Source: an uncultured Eubacterium sp.
Lineage (GTDB): Bacteria; Bacillota; Clostridia; Oscillospirales; CAG-272
Assembly: GCA_900544285.1 (NCBI GenBank)
Contig: UQUT01000001.1
Location: 297,250-361,249, forward strand
DNA: 64,000 nt
Reading direction: 5' to 3'
The position numbers and the translations under genes are program-made. The notes below the pieces were generated by a model. That model did not search any database. It saw only the letters and a list, made by a program, of their open reading frames with translations, and was not told the origin of the DNA. Shown here piece after piece: positions 34,719 through 44,812 of this stretch (within the stretch, counting starts at the first letter, position 1; every line of letters starts with the position of its first letter).

Positions 34719-36518
34719 TTAAAGCTGAAATTTATTTGACTGAGTGGAATAAAACTTACTGTATTCTCCGCCGTTCAGCATAAGCTCCTGATGCGTGCCG
34801 CTTTCCATAATTTTCCCTTTATATAAAAAGTAAATACGATCAACATACTTTGTTGTCACCAATCGATGAGAAATTATGATAAGAGTCTTTTCTTTAAAAA
34901 TTTCAAATATTATATTTAGTATTTCATCCTCGCTTATCGGATCCAAAGCGCTGGTCGGTTCATCGAGGATTATGCAGTCATAATTTCCGACGTATATTCG
35001 TGCAATAGCCAGCTTTTGTGCTTCACCGCCGGAAAGATATTCTCCGCCACTTTCAAATTCACGCGTAATATAAGTGTTCACCCCACTCGGCCATGATGCA
35101 ATTTTATCGTAAAGACCGACTTTTTGTAATGCGTTTTTCACAATTTCTATATCTGCTTCGGTTTCTACCGGCCTCATCAAAATGTTTTCAGCAACGGTAA
35201 AACTGTATATCTTAAAATCTTGACTTATATAGGCAATACGTGAGCGTACGGATTTAACGTCGAAGCTGCCGATCTCTTCTTCGTTAACCAAAAGTTGCCC
35301 TTCGTCAACATCATATAATCGCAATAAAAGCTTAACCAAAGTGGATTTCCCGGCTCCATTATATCCGACAAATGCGATTTTTTCACCATTTTGTATCTCA
35401 ATCGAAACATCGTCTATCGCTTTTATTTTTTTATTATATGAAAATGAGGCATTCCTTAAGCGAAGATTTAAAGGAACATCAGATTCAAGCTGTTTATCCT
35501 TATTACATTCAATTTTCTCTTTATAGTCAAATATTTTCCTCAGGTTTTCAACATGTAAACTATGTACATGCAATGAGTTTAGGCTGTTTAACAGTGTAAC
35601 CATGGATGACGGAAGTGTTAATGCAATACTTGCTAAAACCGTAGCTTCGGCAACAGTTATATTGCCGTTTGCCAAAAGAACCGCTATCCATATCCACGGA
35701 AGCATTTTTCTGAATACAGTTCCTATTGGCTGCTGGCATTGGTCAATAAGCAATATTTTTTTCGAAAAATTCAATAAAATTTTCTTAACACTGCCGGTGG
35801 CGATCTTATACTTATGAATCAACAAATTGGGGAAATCAGTATATGTCTTGAGATCCGATGAAAACTCGGGCTGATATGTCAACCGATTTATATACCCTCT
35901 TTTTCTACCGTCCGGTGTGGTAGCAATCGTTTGCTTGTAATTATACTTATTTCTCACAGCCCCTAATATTACATCTATGAATGCCGCAATAACACCAAAT
36001 AATGAAAACCACCCACTGATACCGATTGAAATATTTGAAATCAAAATAAATGTTAAAATTGATGTGATTATGGATGTCCAAGAAGTAAGAACTTGATATG
36101 CTCGAGAATCAATCTCATTTAATCCTAATTTATAAATATTAAAAAAATCGCTGTTTTGAAAATCAATTTGATCAATTTTTATAACTTTATTGATTAAATC
36201 TTCTCGAATTTTCGATCCCAAAGTAACCTGCGCTTGAGGCGATAAAATTATACTCGATATAGAAAATATCAGATTTGATATAATGATAAACGCACATATA
36301 GCTATTATAAATGTTATGATTTCGTTTAGTTCTTTTTTTTCCTCAACACGTTCAATCACCCATCTTGTAAAATTAACGCTAATATATGTATTTAAAATCG
36401 ATACCGGAATTCTGACAAGTTGATCAATAATCAAAACAGGAGCATATTTGAATATAAAACGAAAAATCCATATGTTGTTCTCGATTACTCGTTTAAATGT
36501 TTGTCTGTTGGTATTCAT
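34719..36518 (-). CDS. ABC exporter (fused), cluster 2
   Basis: 599 residues: about six transmembrane helices in the first 330, then ATPase with Walker A GYNGAGKST, signature YLSGGEAQK and Walker B CIILDEPTSALDP. No peptidase domain at the N-terminus. AGGAGGAATGCATA before the ATG; 20 bases after the B12 radical SAM gene. It is the likely exporter of the modified peptide. Confidence 0.9.
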   Translation of the reverse strand: MNTNRQTFKRVIENNIWIFRFIFKYAPVLIIDQLVRIPVSILNTYISVNFTRWVIERVEEKKELNEIITFIIAICAFIIISNLIFSISSIILSPQAQVTLGSKIREDLINKVIKIDQIDFQNSDFFNIYKLGLNEIDSRAYQVLTSWTSIITSILTFILISNISIGISGWFSLFGVIAAFIDVILGAVRNKYNYKQTIATTPDGRKRGYINRLTYQPEFSSDLKTYTDFPNLLIHKYKIATGSVKKILLNFSKKILLIDQCQQPIGTVFRKMLPWIWIAVLLANGNITVAEATVLASIALTLPSSMVTLLNSLNSLHVHSLHVENLRKIFDYKEKIECNKDKQLESDVPLNLRLRNASFSYNKKIKAIDDVSIEIQNGEKIAFVGYNGAGKSTLVKLLLRLYDVDEGQLLVNEEEIGSFDVKSVRSRIAYISQDFKIYSFTVAENILMRPVETEADIEIVKNALQKVGLYDKIASWPSGVNTYITREFESGGEYLSGGEAQKLAIARIYVGNYDCIILDEPTSALDPISEDEILNIIFEIFKEKTLIIISHRLVTTKYVDRIYFLYKGKIMESGTHQELMLNGGEYSKFYSTQSNKFQL

Positions 36519-36538
36519 TATGCATTCCTCCTAAATTA

Positions 36539-38860
36539 TCAAATAACAGATCCATAAACTAACATTTTGGTTTCCATAAAACTCAAACGATCGTGAATTG
36601 TTTCTGAGGGAACACCCAAACGTTCTCCAATTTCATTTATTGTATTTTTGCCATTACATAATTCTAAAATTCTTGAATCAAAATTCTCAAGAATTAAATT
36701 AATGTTCTTCAAATAAATTTTATTCTCTACATACGAAAGCATGTTAAAAGTACGAATGGGATAAACATTGTCATCATTTAAATTACCAACATTGGCATTG
36801 GATTTTGCGAAAAAAAAGACGCTCATATGCTCAAATTTGGATAGTGCTTTGCCCCACGGAGATAATTTATCAAATCCTCTCGGCTTCCAATACTTTGATG
36901 CCTCTTTTGCATCCATTTCGGAAGCCAATCTTAAATAAATATCTTCAATTCTATTGTTTAGACTATAATAATATGTAATATATTCTTCACGACTAACAAA
37001 TTCAGACTCTGAAACGAAGTTTTTAATACTATTAATCGAATACTCACATTGCTCTTGAATTATTTTTACACCATACAAATCCGGATTGACTGAAATAGGA
37101 GTACTAGGAAACGGCCAAAACATAACTACAGATAACTGGAGCATTCCTTTTCCGACAAGTAATAATTTTTCAACCAATTCGAAATATTCATTAATTTGCT
37201 CTTTAGTCTCTCCGGCACCTGCTAATAATATATTTCCTTGAAGCGATCTCAACCCTGCCTTATTACAGTTTTCTATTGTCTTCAAAATCATATCCAATGT
37301 TATTTTTTTATTATAACGTTTTAAAATTTCATCGTTTCCACTCTCCAAACCGATCTGGGCTTCAACCAAGCCAGCATCAACCATTATTTGAATTAGCTCC
37401 GAATCATTATATATAGTCTGGCAATGTATTTCACAGCTCCAAGTAATTCCATAATTTTCATGGATTTTTTTTAGCTCTCTACAAAGTTCACGTGTTCTTA
37501 AAGAATTTACTGTAAATGTGTCATCATAAAACTGAATATGTTTAACATTTTTATTATTTTTCAGTATTAATGAAATTTCTTCTATTACATTTGATACTGA
37601 TCTATATCGTACAGTCTTCTCTTTAGCTCCTTCATAGCAAAACGAACAATTAAACGGACATCCTCTTCCCGTTATTACTCCGACAATATTTAAACTATCG
37701 TCATTTTTATAAATATAATTTGGGAAAGGAATATTATCAAGATTGTCAATCAAGTCTCCTCTAGGAGTTTCTCGGAAATCACCTTTGCTATCAATAAAAC
37801 GTAAATTTTTTATATTTTCAATTTGCTTTTCCTTTTTTATAATAGCATCCGCAAAATCTATTATATATTTTTCAGACTCACCAACCATAATATAATCGGA
37901 TTTTGACTCTTTTAAAAACTCTCCACCAAGATCTATCGATTGCGCTCCACCTACGAAGAATACAATATCGGGATATTTGTTTTTTAAAAATTTTATCAAG
38001 TGCTTAACTACATGAATATTATCTTGCATACAGGAAAAACCAATAATTTTAATTTGCTTTTTTAATATCAACTGTTCGATTTCTGAAAGAACTAATAAAT
38101 GAGTAGAATATAAACATTCTGCTCTGTATCCTGCGCAATTCAGCACAGATGTAAGATACTCGATGCCCAAATTTTTTTTAAAAATAATTGGTGCAGAAAC
38201 AACAATAAGATTAACAAACAAAACATCTATTTTTTCTTCATCATATTTTGTTATATCACGATTATGTCGCTTCATAATGTTTTGCTTCAAATATTCAACT
38301 CGACTTTTAATGCACATATTGCTTTTGATGTTGAATTTTTCAATTTCTTCGCGAGTAATCAGTCCGCCTTGTATTATACTCTTATTTTCTTTATCACAAG
38401 CAATTAGGTTGAAAATCCTGCTAAATCCTTTCGCAAGAAACTTTTCATATACCTCTATGGTGTCTTGAAACGAAATATCTCTGCCAATTAAACAAATATT
38501 TATGTTCATCTTCACAATGGCATCAATCATCGCACTTGGAAAATGATATATTTCACTATAATCGATAATGGCCACTAAATCCACATCACGAAGGGTTTGT
38601 ATGACTGACAAGTTTGTATCACTGGTGATTTTCAAATAGATAATCAGTCTATTAATCAAACAATAATGCAGTAATTCTTCGGATATTCTATTATTAACAT
38701 CTATAAAAACACCTATTTCAGAATATTGGATTTTATTACGCAAAAAATCCAGTTGATTAACTTGACTAAAATTGTTTTTGTCAGATACAATTATTAATTT
38801 GTTTTTTTCATCATAATATTCTGGGTTATTTAATATATCAGAACAACTAAATATAAACAT
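36539..38860 (-). CDS. B12-binding radical SAM enzyme with C-terminal PqqD-like/winged-helix domain
   Basis: About 773 residues. Residues 1-200 are an unassigned N-terminal domain. Then comes a cobalamin-binding Rossmann region (IKIIGFSCMQDNIHVV, IVFFVGGAQSIDLGGEFL), and the radical SAM motif CPFNCSFCYEG (about residue 400), HIQFYDDTF, AQIGLESGNDEIL. The last 50 residues (DSRILELCNGKNTINEIGER, then LSFMETKML) resemble PqqD-type RiPP recognition elements or a winged helix. Class B enzymes methylate unactivated carbons or rearrange peptides. The ATG at 38860 has TGGAG before it; another ATG lies four codons upstream. An IS5-like element sits just upstream. Confidence 0.82.
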   Translation of the reverse strand: MFIFSCSDILNNPEYYDEKNKLIIVSDKNNFSQVNQLDFLRNKIQYSEIGVFIDVNNRISEELLHYCLINRLIIYLKITSDTNLSVIQTLRDVDLVAIIDYSEIYHFPSAMIDAIVKMNINICLIGRDISFQDTIEVYEKFLAKGFSRIFNLIACDKENKSIIQGGLITREEIEKFNIKSNMCIKSRVEYLKQNIMKRHNRDITKYDEEKIDVLFVNLIVVSAPIIFKKNLGIEYLTSVLNCAGYRAECLYSTHLLVLSEIEQLILKKQIKIIGFSCMQDNIHVVKHLIKFLKNKYPDIVFFVGGAQSIDLGGEFLKESKSDYIMVGESEKYIIDFADAIIKKEKQIENIKNLRFIDSKGDFRETPRGDLIDNLDNIPFPNYIYKNDDSLNIVGVITGRGCPFNCSFCYEGAKEKTVRYRSVSNVIEEISLILKNNKNVKHIQFYDDTFTVNSLRTRELCRELKKIHENYGITWSCEIHCQTIYNDSELIQIMVDAGLVEAQIGLESGNDEILKRYNKKITLDMILKTIENCNKAGLRSLQGNILLAGAGETKEQINEYFELVEKLLLVGKGMLQLSVVMFWPFPSTPISVNPDLYGVKIIQEQCEYSINSIKNFVSESEFVSREEYITYYYSLNNRIEDIYLRLASEMDAKEASKYWKPRGFDKLSPWGKALSKFEHMSVFFFAKSNANVGNLNDDNVYPIRTFNMLSYVENKIYLKNINLILENFDSRILELCNGKNTINEIGERLGVPSETIHDRLSFMETKMLVYGSVI

Positions 38861-38951
38861 ATCTATCTCCATATTATATAATAATGCTTTTCAAAAGCCG
38901 AAAAATATTGCTTTAACAAGTAAAGCGATATTCTTATAATTGAGTATCTAA

Positions 38952-40221
38952 GGGACTGCTGAATAACTCGCCTCCAAATCTTCCGAACATTCAATCATGC
39001 ATAAAATGATGAATAAAACATCAAGGATCACAAGCAAAAGTCGAAAAACAGCCACTCAAGCACCGCCTGAGCCGGTTTTTCATTCCCAATGAAGGGGAAT
39101 TACCCTCAAATGGGCATAGTTATCCTGCTGCAGGCGTAGCTTGTTTATTCCGGAACTGTTCGGTTCGCCCGGCCCGGATGCACATCAACAGGTTGGCACA
39201 CCCGAACAGAACATGGAACCGGTTCATGTTCTTGGCAATGCCACGATATGCAACTTTCCTATACCCGAAATCCCGCTTGACTATGAGAAAGGCGTGCTCT
39301 ACCTTACAGCGAATCGACGAGATACGATTTTCCATTTGCTTTTCCCAGTTGATTCCCTCATAGTCTTTGGATGTTTTCAGGCTGGAGGGACGCTTACAAA
39401 TGCGGTAATCGATTTGGGACAGGTGTTCATACTTTATGACATCCTCCTGTTTCGGAACACCCGGGTATCCTGAGTCTCCGTACACGACATGATCATCCTC
39501 CCGGATCAGTTTAGTAGCTTCTGTAGAGTCATGGACATTGGCAGCCGTGCCTTCGATTGTGTGAATATACCCCGTTTCTGCATCCACTCCGGCGTGAACC
39601 TTCATCCCATGATACCACTGATTCCCCTTCTTCGTCTGATGCATCTCCGGATCTCGGGTTCCTGTACGGTTTTTCGTGGAACTGGGAGCAGAAATGATGG
39701 TAGCATCCACAATCGTACCGCCATGCATCAGCAAGCCGGATTCCTCAAGGCGATCCCTGATGTCAGTAAAAATCTTCTCTCCGATGTTGTGTGTTTCTCA
39801 AGCAGATGGCGGAACTTCAGCAAGGTTGTCGCATCCGGAACCTGTTCCGTCATAAAATTTATGCCAAGAAAACTACGCATGGCGTAGCTGTCATATATGG
39901 CGTCCTCTGTCCCTTCGTCGGACAGGTTGAACCATGTCTGCATCAGATACATCCGCAGCATCGTCTCGATATCCCGAACAGGTCGCCCATGCTCTCCCTT
40001 CGGATAGTACGGTCTGATCATTTCTACCCATGCTTTCCACGGGATGATTTCTTCCATCTTGTTGAGAAATTTCTCCCGCTTCGTCGTCTTTTTCCGGTTT
40101 CCGTATTCAACATCCGTGAATGTTATCCGATCTTTCATACCGCACACCTGCCTTGCTTTGCTTTCCTCTATTATACTACTTTTCAAATATTTTTGCAAGG
40201 CTTACATTAATCAGTGTTTCC
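38952..40221 (-). mobile_element. IS5-family insertion between precursor and B12 radical SAM gene
   Basis: Imperfect terminal inverted repeats: GGGACTGCTGAATAA at 38952-38966 and, in reverse, GGAAACACTGATTAA at 40207-40221. TAA or TTA borders both ends. The transposase inside is frameshifted. It interrupts the cluster 2 operon after the precursor gene. Confidence 0.75.
39120..40198 (-). pseudogene. IS5-type transposase, broken by a 2-base insertion
   Basis: The upstream part (from 40198; IPWKAWVEMIRPYYPKGEHG, RSFLGINF, PDATTLLKFRHLLEK) and the downstream part (VDATIISAPSSTKN, VYGDSGYPG, CKVEHAFLIVKRDFGYRKVA) together make a full DDE transposase with D, D and E in place. They are in different frames: near 39790 the run AAACACACAACATC has an extra CA relative to the expected AAACACAACATC. 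The element is therefore immobile unless slippage restores the frame. Confidence 0.85.
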
Positions 40222-40408
40222 TTAATAATTACTTATGACACTAATTGTTTGGCTTTATTCAATTTATGATTGATGTCAATCTAATATATACATGTAAATG
40301 ACAATATCATTTTAATGGTCTATGTTATTAAATAAAAAACTTTTATATTAAATGATAGTCAATAATACATTAAAAATTAATGCATAATAAAGTTTTTGTA
40401 CAATTATA

Positions 40409-40609
40409 TTAAATTACATCTCCCGGATCTGCGAGTAATGCAACCGTGACGCCAACAGTTACAACAACAGTAACACCGACTGTAACTCCGATATCACCGC
40501 CGCCACAAGTTCCATTGCAACCAGATGCACAGTTTCCAGTATTTGAACCGCTTTCGCTTGAATACATTTTCACATTTGGCGCATCATTAAGAAAAATTCG
40601 TCTTTTCAT
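40409..40609 (-). CDS. Candidate RiPP precursor peptide, Cys-cluster plus Val/Thr-rich core
   Basis: 66 residues. The leader MKRRIFLNDAPNVKMYSSES is followed by Ser/Gly/Asn, three Cys in NCASGCNGTCGGG, and then a strikingly regular DIGVTVGVTVVVTVGVTVALL ending ADPGDVI. The ATG at 40609 has AAAGGAG in front; an in-frame start nine codons earlier has none. It sits among radical SAM, carrier-protein, exporter and protease genes. Alternating small and beta-branched residues recall substrates of peptide epimerases and C-methyltransferases (polytheonamide type), while the Cys cluster recalls Clostridial Cys-rich peptides. The class is not known to me. Confidence 0.75.
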   Translation of the reverse strand: MKRRIFLNDAPNVKMYSSESGSNTGNCASGCNGTCGGGDIGVTVGVTVVVTVGVTVALLADPGDVI

Positions 40610-40643
40610 CTTTTTACTCCTTTCTTGAAAAATCACTGTCTAA

Positions 40644-40931
40644 TTATGTATCTGATATGTCTTCATTTAATAACATAGCGTCATTTAAACTATTGATACA
40701 TTTTGAATTCACATTATCATAAGTATCAATAACTATATTAACAAATTCATCAAAATCTTTAAATTCATTTTGTGAAAGTACAAAGTCAGGCAATGTAATA
40801 CACAACAGCTGTTCTATCTCAACTATAATAGATACATATCGTATAGAATCAACATCTGATAATTGTTGACTGTCTGAGAAATCGACGCCATTTTCTTCGA
40901 ATATTCTGACTATTTCATTTCTAATATCCAT
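40644..40931 (-). CDS. Acyl-carrier-like protein of cluster 2
   Basis: 95 residues. The four-helix ACP pattern with SDVDSIRYVSIIVEIEQLL puts the phosphopantetheine serine in DSI (about residue 29). It lies 34 bases upstream of the precursor gene on the same strand, an arrangement I recall from Clostridial Cys-rich peptide systems that carry an ACP-related maturation protein. AGGAAAGATT before the ATG. Confidence 0.75.
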   Translation of the reverse strand: MDIRNEIVRIFEENGVDFSDSQQLSDVDSIRYVSIIVEIEQLLCITLPDFVLSQNEFKDFDEFVNIVIDTYDNVNSKCINSLNDAMLLNEDISDT

Positions 40932-41004
40932 AATCTTTCCTGTATGATATAGTAGGCACTAAATCATATCCTTTCTAAAATCTTACGCTCATCGCTAATT
41001 TCCA

Positions 41005-41051
41005 CGATTTTGAAGAATGAGGGAGCGTAGCAAGCGAATTCTTCAAAATCG
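41005..41051. repeat. 14-base perfect inverted repeat
   Basis: CGATTTTGAAGAAT and ATTCTTCAAAATCG with a 19-base loop, upstream of the ACP gene and beside the IS110 remnant. It could be an insertion-element end or a structured leader; no T run follows. Confidence 0.6.
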
Positions 41052-41164
41052 ATGACACCTCAACAAGGAAGTGGTATGATAGAATAAACGCCGTGGACTT
41101 TTGATTTTCTTTTCTCGCATTTAACACTTGAAAGAGTGTAATGCCCTGGTTCAAGAATACTTAT

Positions 41165-41670
41165 ATATAAATTCAAATAACTCAGATAATTGCTCAAATT
41201 GAATTATTGAAATAGCAATTGAAAGAATTTGATTTTACCATTGCCCAAACGATCCACAGTTTAACTCTGTCATTATGTATGTTACCGGCATCGGCGCTAT
41301 TGACGGGTCATTATCCTTGGAGAAATCGGAGATATTTAAATGTTTTTGACAAACCTTGTAAGTTGCTTGCATCGAAAGCTTTGAACCGACTGTTTGCTAA
41401 TCCAATAAGTTTACTGCACATTCTACTAAAATGTCCATACGCGGTTCAAGGATCCGTCGATATGCTTTCATAAATGCCATTTGGCAATTAACTATCAAAG
41501 ATAAAACATTTCAAGACTACTATGATCTAAAATGATTGCAGAGACTTAACCACTACGGCACTCACTGCCATATCGCTCGCAAACTCTTCGTATCCTCTTT
41601 AAATTGTTTAAACACAACATTACGTTTTCTTCATTCACTTAAACATTTTTTCTTCCCATTGACTTTTCCG
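41165..41670 (+). pseudogene. Decayed IS110-family transposase, C-terminal half
   Basis: With several frameshifts and stops the plus strand still reads VIMYVTGIGAIDG, KLLA, NKFTAHSTKMSIRGSRIRRY, AFINAIWQLT and FQDYYDLK, the conserved C-terminal region of IS110 transposases. It separates the cluster 2 radical SAM gene from the ACP/precursor genes and points against them. Confidence 0.8.
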
Positions 41671-41690
41671 TGTCCGTCTATTTCATAATT

Positions 41691-42971
41691 TTAAACAATT
41701 CTTAAAATCTTAGCCTTTTTAGAAAATGACTTAATCATAATAGTATACTTATCTATAGTATTCTTACATGCTTGTTTTCTTCTGGCAGGGCATTGCTTCC
41801 CGAAGCAAAGTGGATATATGGGACATTTTAGACAAGTTTCATTATCAATTATACAATTACAATACTCGCAAGACTCCAATGAAAATTTAGATAAATCAAG
41901 TGACAATATATTACCAAAATAATTTTTTTCATCATTTAAATTAACGGTACATTTACCAATATTTCCATTAGGACGTATCATAATAGTACTTTGTTTCCCC
42001 GCATAGCACATTGTATCATCGGCTTCCAGTGAATCAGTAATATAGTTTTGACAATCTTGAAATACCTGAAGATAAGATTCATAGTCTGTTCCGCTTTTTT
42101 CTCCATTTCCATCCACATCAAAAATTCTTTGAATATTAATAACAAATCGATTATCATCTTCAAACATCTTAGCAAGTGATTTTATTTCATTTGAATTCAT
42201 ATTATTAGAAACATTTATTCTTAAAATTATTTTTATGGTTTTTGTTGAAACAGCTTCCTTTATTAATAACAAATTTTTAATTATTGTATCGTATGTTCCA
42301 CTTCCATCCGCAAGACTGCGCTGTTTATTATGTATACTTCGGTCTCCATCAACTGTTATTTGAAATAATACAAAATGTAGTTTGAGTAATTCTTTTATTA
42401 TATCAAGATTCAATAAATATCCGTTTGTTGTCATCTGCGAATAATATGCCTTTTTATATTTTTTACAAATTCGAGCGGCATCACTACTTATTCGCCTTAT
42501 AACGTCCATGGCTAACAAAGGCTCCCCGCCAAACCAAGAAAGATTTAATATATCATAATATGGAACCAAGCGTTCCAATAGCTCACAAACCTTATCAATT
42601 ACATCGCAACTCATTTCTCCATATGTATAGTCTTCATAACAATAAACACATCTGAAGTTGCATTTTTCAGTAGGCAATATAATCACTGTTAGAATCCTGT
42701 TGCTAAGCATCGCGCTTTTATACCTTTCGTGTAGTTGCGCAGTCATGCTATTATCCGCCCGTCGCACTATGTTTTGTGATAAAAATAAATCAAGATTTTT
42801 AGAAGATCCATTATAGCATCCATTGTTAATTATTTGGGTGCGAAAATCATTGAATTTTTCTATATCAGAGTTTGGTATCTTTATCGTAAAATAATCAAGT
42901 GTATTATAAATTATCAGATTTTTCTCTTCATCTTGAGTTGCCAACAAATAATCATTAAACACATATTTCAT
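41691..42971 (-). CDS. Radical SAM / SPASM peptide maturase, cluster 2
   Basis: 426 residues. 4Fe-4S motif CNFRCVYCYEDY (about residue 104), WFGGEPLLAM, QMTTNGYLL, QITVDGDRSIHN and a Cys-rich SPASM end (CEYCNCIIDNETCLKC, CFGKQCPAR). It is a homologue of the cluster 1 enzyme. The N-terminal 90 residues may bind the leader. In my recollection this resembles the CcpM group (maturases of Clostridial Cys-rich peptides). It follows the subtilisin-like gene by three bases. Confidence 0.87.
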   Translation of the reverse strand: MKYVFNDYLLATQDEEKNLIIYNTLDYFTIKIPNSDIEKFNDFRTQIINNGCYNGSSKNLDLFLSQNIVRRADNSMTAQLHERYKSAMLSNRILTVIILPTEKCNFRCVYCYEDYTYGEMSCDVIDKVCELLERLVPYYDILNLSWFGGEPLLAMDVIRRISSDAARICKKYKKAYYSQMTTNGYLLNLDIIKELLKLHFVLFQITVDGDRSIHNKQRSLADGSGTYDTIIKNLLLIKEAVSTKTIKIILRINVSNNMNSNEIKSLAKMFEDDNRFVINIQRIFDVDGNGEKSGTDYESYLQVFQDCQNYITDSLEADDTMCYAGKQSTIMIRPNGNIGKCTVNLNDEKNYFGNILSLDLSKFSLESCEYCNCIIDNETCLKCPIYPLCFGKQCPARRKQACKNTIDKYTIMIKSFSKKAKILRIV

Positions 42972-42974
42972 TTT

Positions 42975-44723
42975 TTAACCACTTTCGTTATAATAATTTA
43001 AAATTTCATTAACTATATCATCATCACAAAATGATTTAAGATCAAATGCCGGAATGCCAAATTCACTCATAAAAGCTTCAGAAGATTTGCGTTCCGAATT
43101 GTCTACTGGAGAATTAATACTTGACACCACCAAGCAAATTACATTTGCCATAACAGTTGATTTAAAAAAGGAAATCGTTCGATGTATATATTCAAACGAA
43201 TCAAAATCATTAACGCACAAAATAATCGAATCAGGCTGCGTTCCTAGAAGAAAATAATATTGTCGCAACGGTATCATTGATGTGTTGCGCAACTGATGTG
43301 GCACTGTGCCAGATTGACTTCCTGCAACTATTATTTTGTAATCACTTTTTTCCAACTCATACACATATTCATTTAATACCTGTATCATTTCTGTGGGAGA
43401 AAGTAAGTCCGTTGATTCATAGCCAAAGACATACGCTTTTTCAAAACCAAACAATAATGATTCGGGCTCCGATCCAATGCTGCCAATTTTTATACCTCTT
43501 TTTAACAGTACCTCGCGAAGCCTCAATTGAATAGTCATTTTCCCTTGTTTCGAGCTCGTTCCGAAAACGCCAATAATTGGAATGTTTGGACTTCTTAATT
43601 TGCCGAAACGATGCTTGGGAACAATTTTGCTATCCACATAAGGAAACCACGCTAAAACATTTGGATAATCTCTAAGATAATTTGAAATATTATCAAAACA
43701 AACCAATTGTTTTCCGTATTTATCGCAATTATAAATTATTTTCTCAAAAACATCATAGCCCAACAATTTGTTTATTTCGCCAATATGACCACATATAAAT
43801 GTATCAAAGTCATCATTCCAATTTAATTTATCAAAATTATGAATTGTTTTTTTGTTATTTGTGAATGGCAAAACATTATATATTTGTCTGTCAATCAAGC
43901 CTTTTTGTCTCAAATCATAATAACCCAGCACATCAAAATACAGCATTCTCTCAAAAGCCGCCATGGATTTTACTTCTTTATTAAAGGGAAAAACAACAGC
44001 TTTTTTTATATCTAAATGCTTTGTAATTACTGGAATGTGTTGACCTATAATCTTTTGCGCAGATTTTTTCAGCATGTCCAATACATTTTCTTTGTTAAGA
44101 GGTGAAAGATTAGAATTTATTATCTGTGCGGTAATATAACTACAATAAAAACTACTCCCTCTGACTATAATATTTTTATTTCCAATGCCACAAACTCTAT
44201 GATATATATCCGCACCTCGAATATCTATAACATTTGTTTCTATAATATCATATTGCTCAATGGACTTATAGTCATGTGTAATATCAACACCAATAACACT
44301 CTTATATGCGGCAGGGTATGATATACATTTATCATTATCAAAAGCCGATATGATAGTAACACCTTTTGAGCAAAGTGAGTTTATGACAGAAAACAAATTT
44401 TCATCTGAATATAACGAGCCAAGACTAATTTGTATCAAATCACAATTTATCTTTTCACAATACTTTAACGCTTCGGTGAGTGTATCAACATCCGCAATCA
44501 ACTGCGATTCGTATATTTTAATAATAAACAAATCAATATCATTACTTAAATGTTTGAGCAAAATATTAGCAACAACCGTTCCATGGCCAATACGATCTTC
44601 AAAATTATCATTAAATAAGTATTGCCCATCTTTTTTTTCTATTGCTATCCCATCTAAAGTGTTTAGATGTTCAATGTTACGACCACAAATTGAAAACCCA
44701 GAATCTATTATTATAATTTTCAT
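42975..44723 (-). CDS. Subtilisin-like protease fused to a DUF1611-like P-loop domain
   Basis: 582 residues. The first 210 form an S8 peptidase with Asp in IIIIDSGFS, His in RIGHGTVVAN and Ser in GSSFYCSYITA. There is no signal peptide, so it acts in the cytoplasm. After a linker, residues about 390-560 form a DUF1611-like nucleotide-binding domain (FGTSSKQGKMT as P-loop). In my recollection this pairing occurs in Clostridial peptide maturation proteins (TIGR04066-like). It probably removes the leader, perhaps ATP-dependently. CAGGAGACATACT before the ATG. Confidence 0.78.
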   Translation of the reverse strand: MKIIIIDSGFSICGRNIEHLNTLDGIAIEKKDGQYLFNDNFEDRIGHGTVVANILLKHLSNDIDLFIIKIYESQLIADVDTLTEALKYCEKINCDLIQISLGSLYSDENLFSVINSLCSKGVTIISAFDNDKCISYPAAYKSVIGVDITHDYKSIEQYDIIETNVIDIRGADIYHRVCGIGNKNIIVRGSSFYCSYITAQIINSNLSPLNKENVLDMLKKSAQKIIGQHIPVITKHLDIKKAVVFPFNKEVKSMAAFERMLYFDVLGYYDLRQKGLIDRQIYNVLPFTNNKKTIHNFDKLNWNDDFDTFICGHIGEINKLLGYDVFEKIIYNCDKYGKQLVCFDNISNYLRDYPNVLAWFPYVDSKIVPKHRFGKLRSPNIPIIGVFGTSSKQGKMTIQLRLREVLLKRGIKIGSIGSEPESLLFGFEKAYVFGYESTDLLSPTEMIQVLNEYVYELEKSDYKIIVAGSQSGTVPHQLRNTSMIPLRQYYFLLGTQPDSIILCVNDFDSFEYIHRTISFFKSTVMANVICLVVSSINSPVDNSERKSSEAFMSEFGIPAFDLKSFCDDDIVNEILNYYNESG

Positions 44724-44812
44724 AGTATGTCTCCTGCATTATTTCAGAGATTTAAATTAATATATCAATTCATTGCTCCCACAAAACATCATAAACATTA
44801 CCCCGCATAAAA

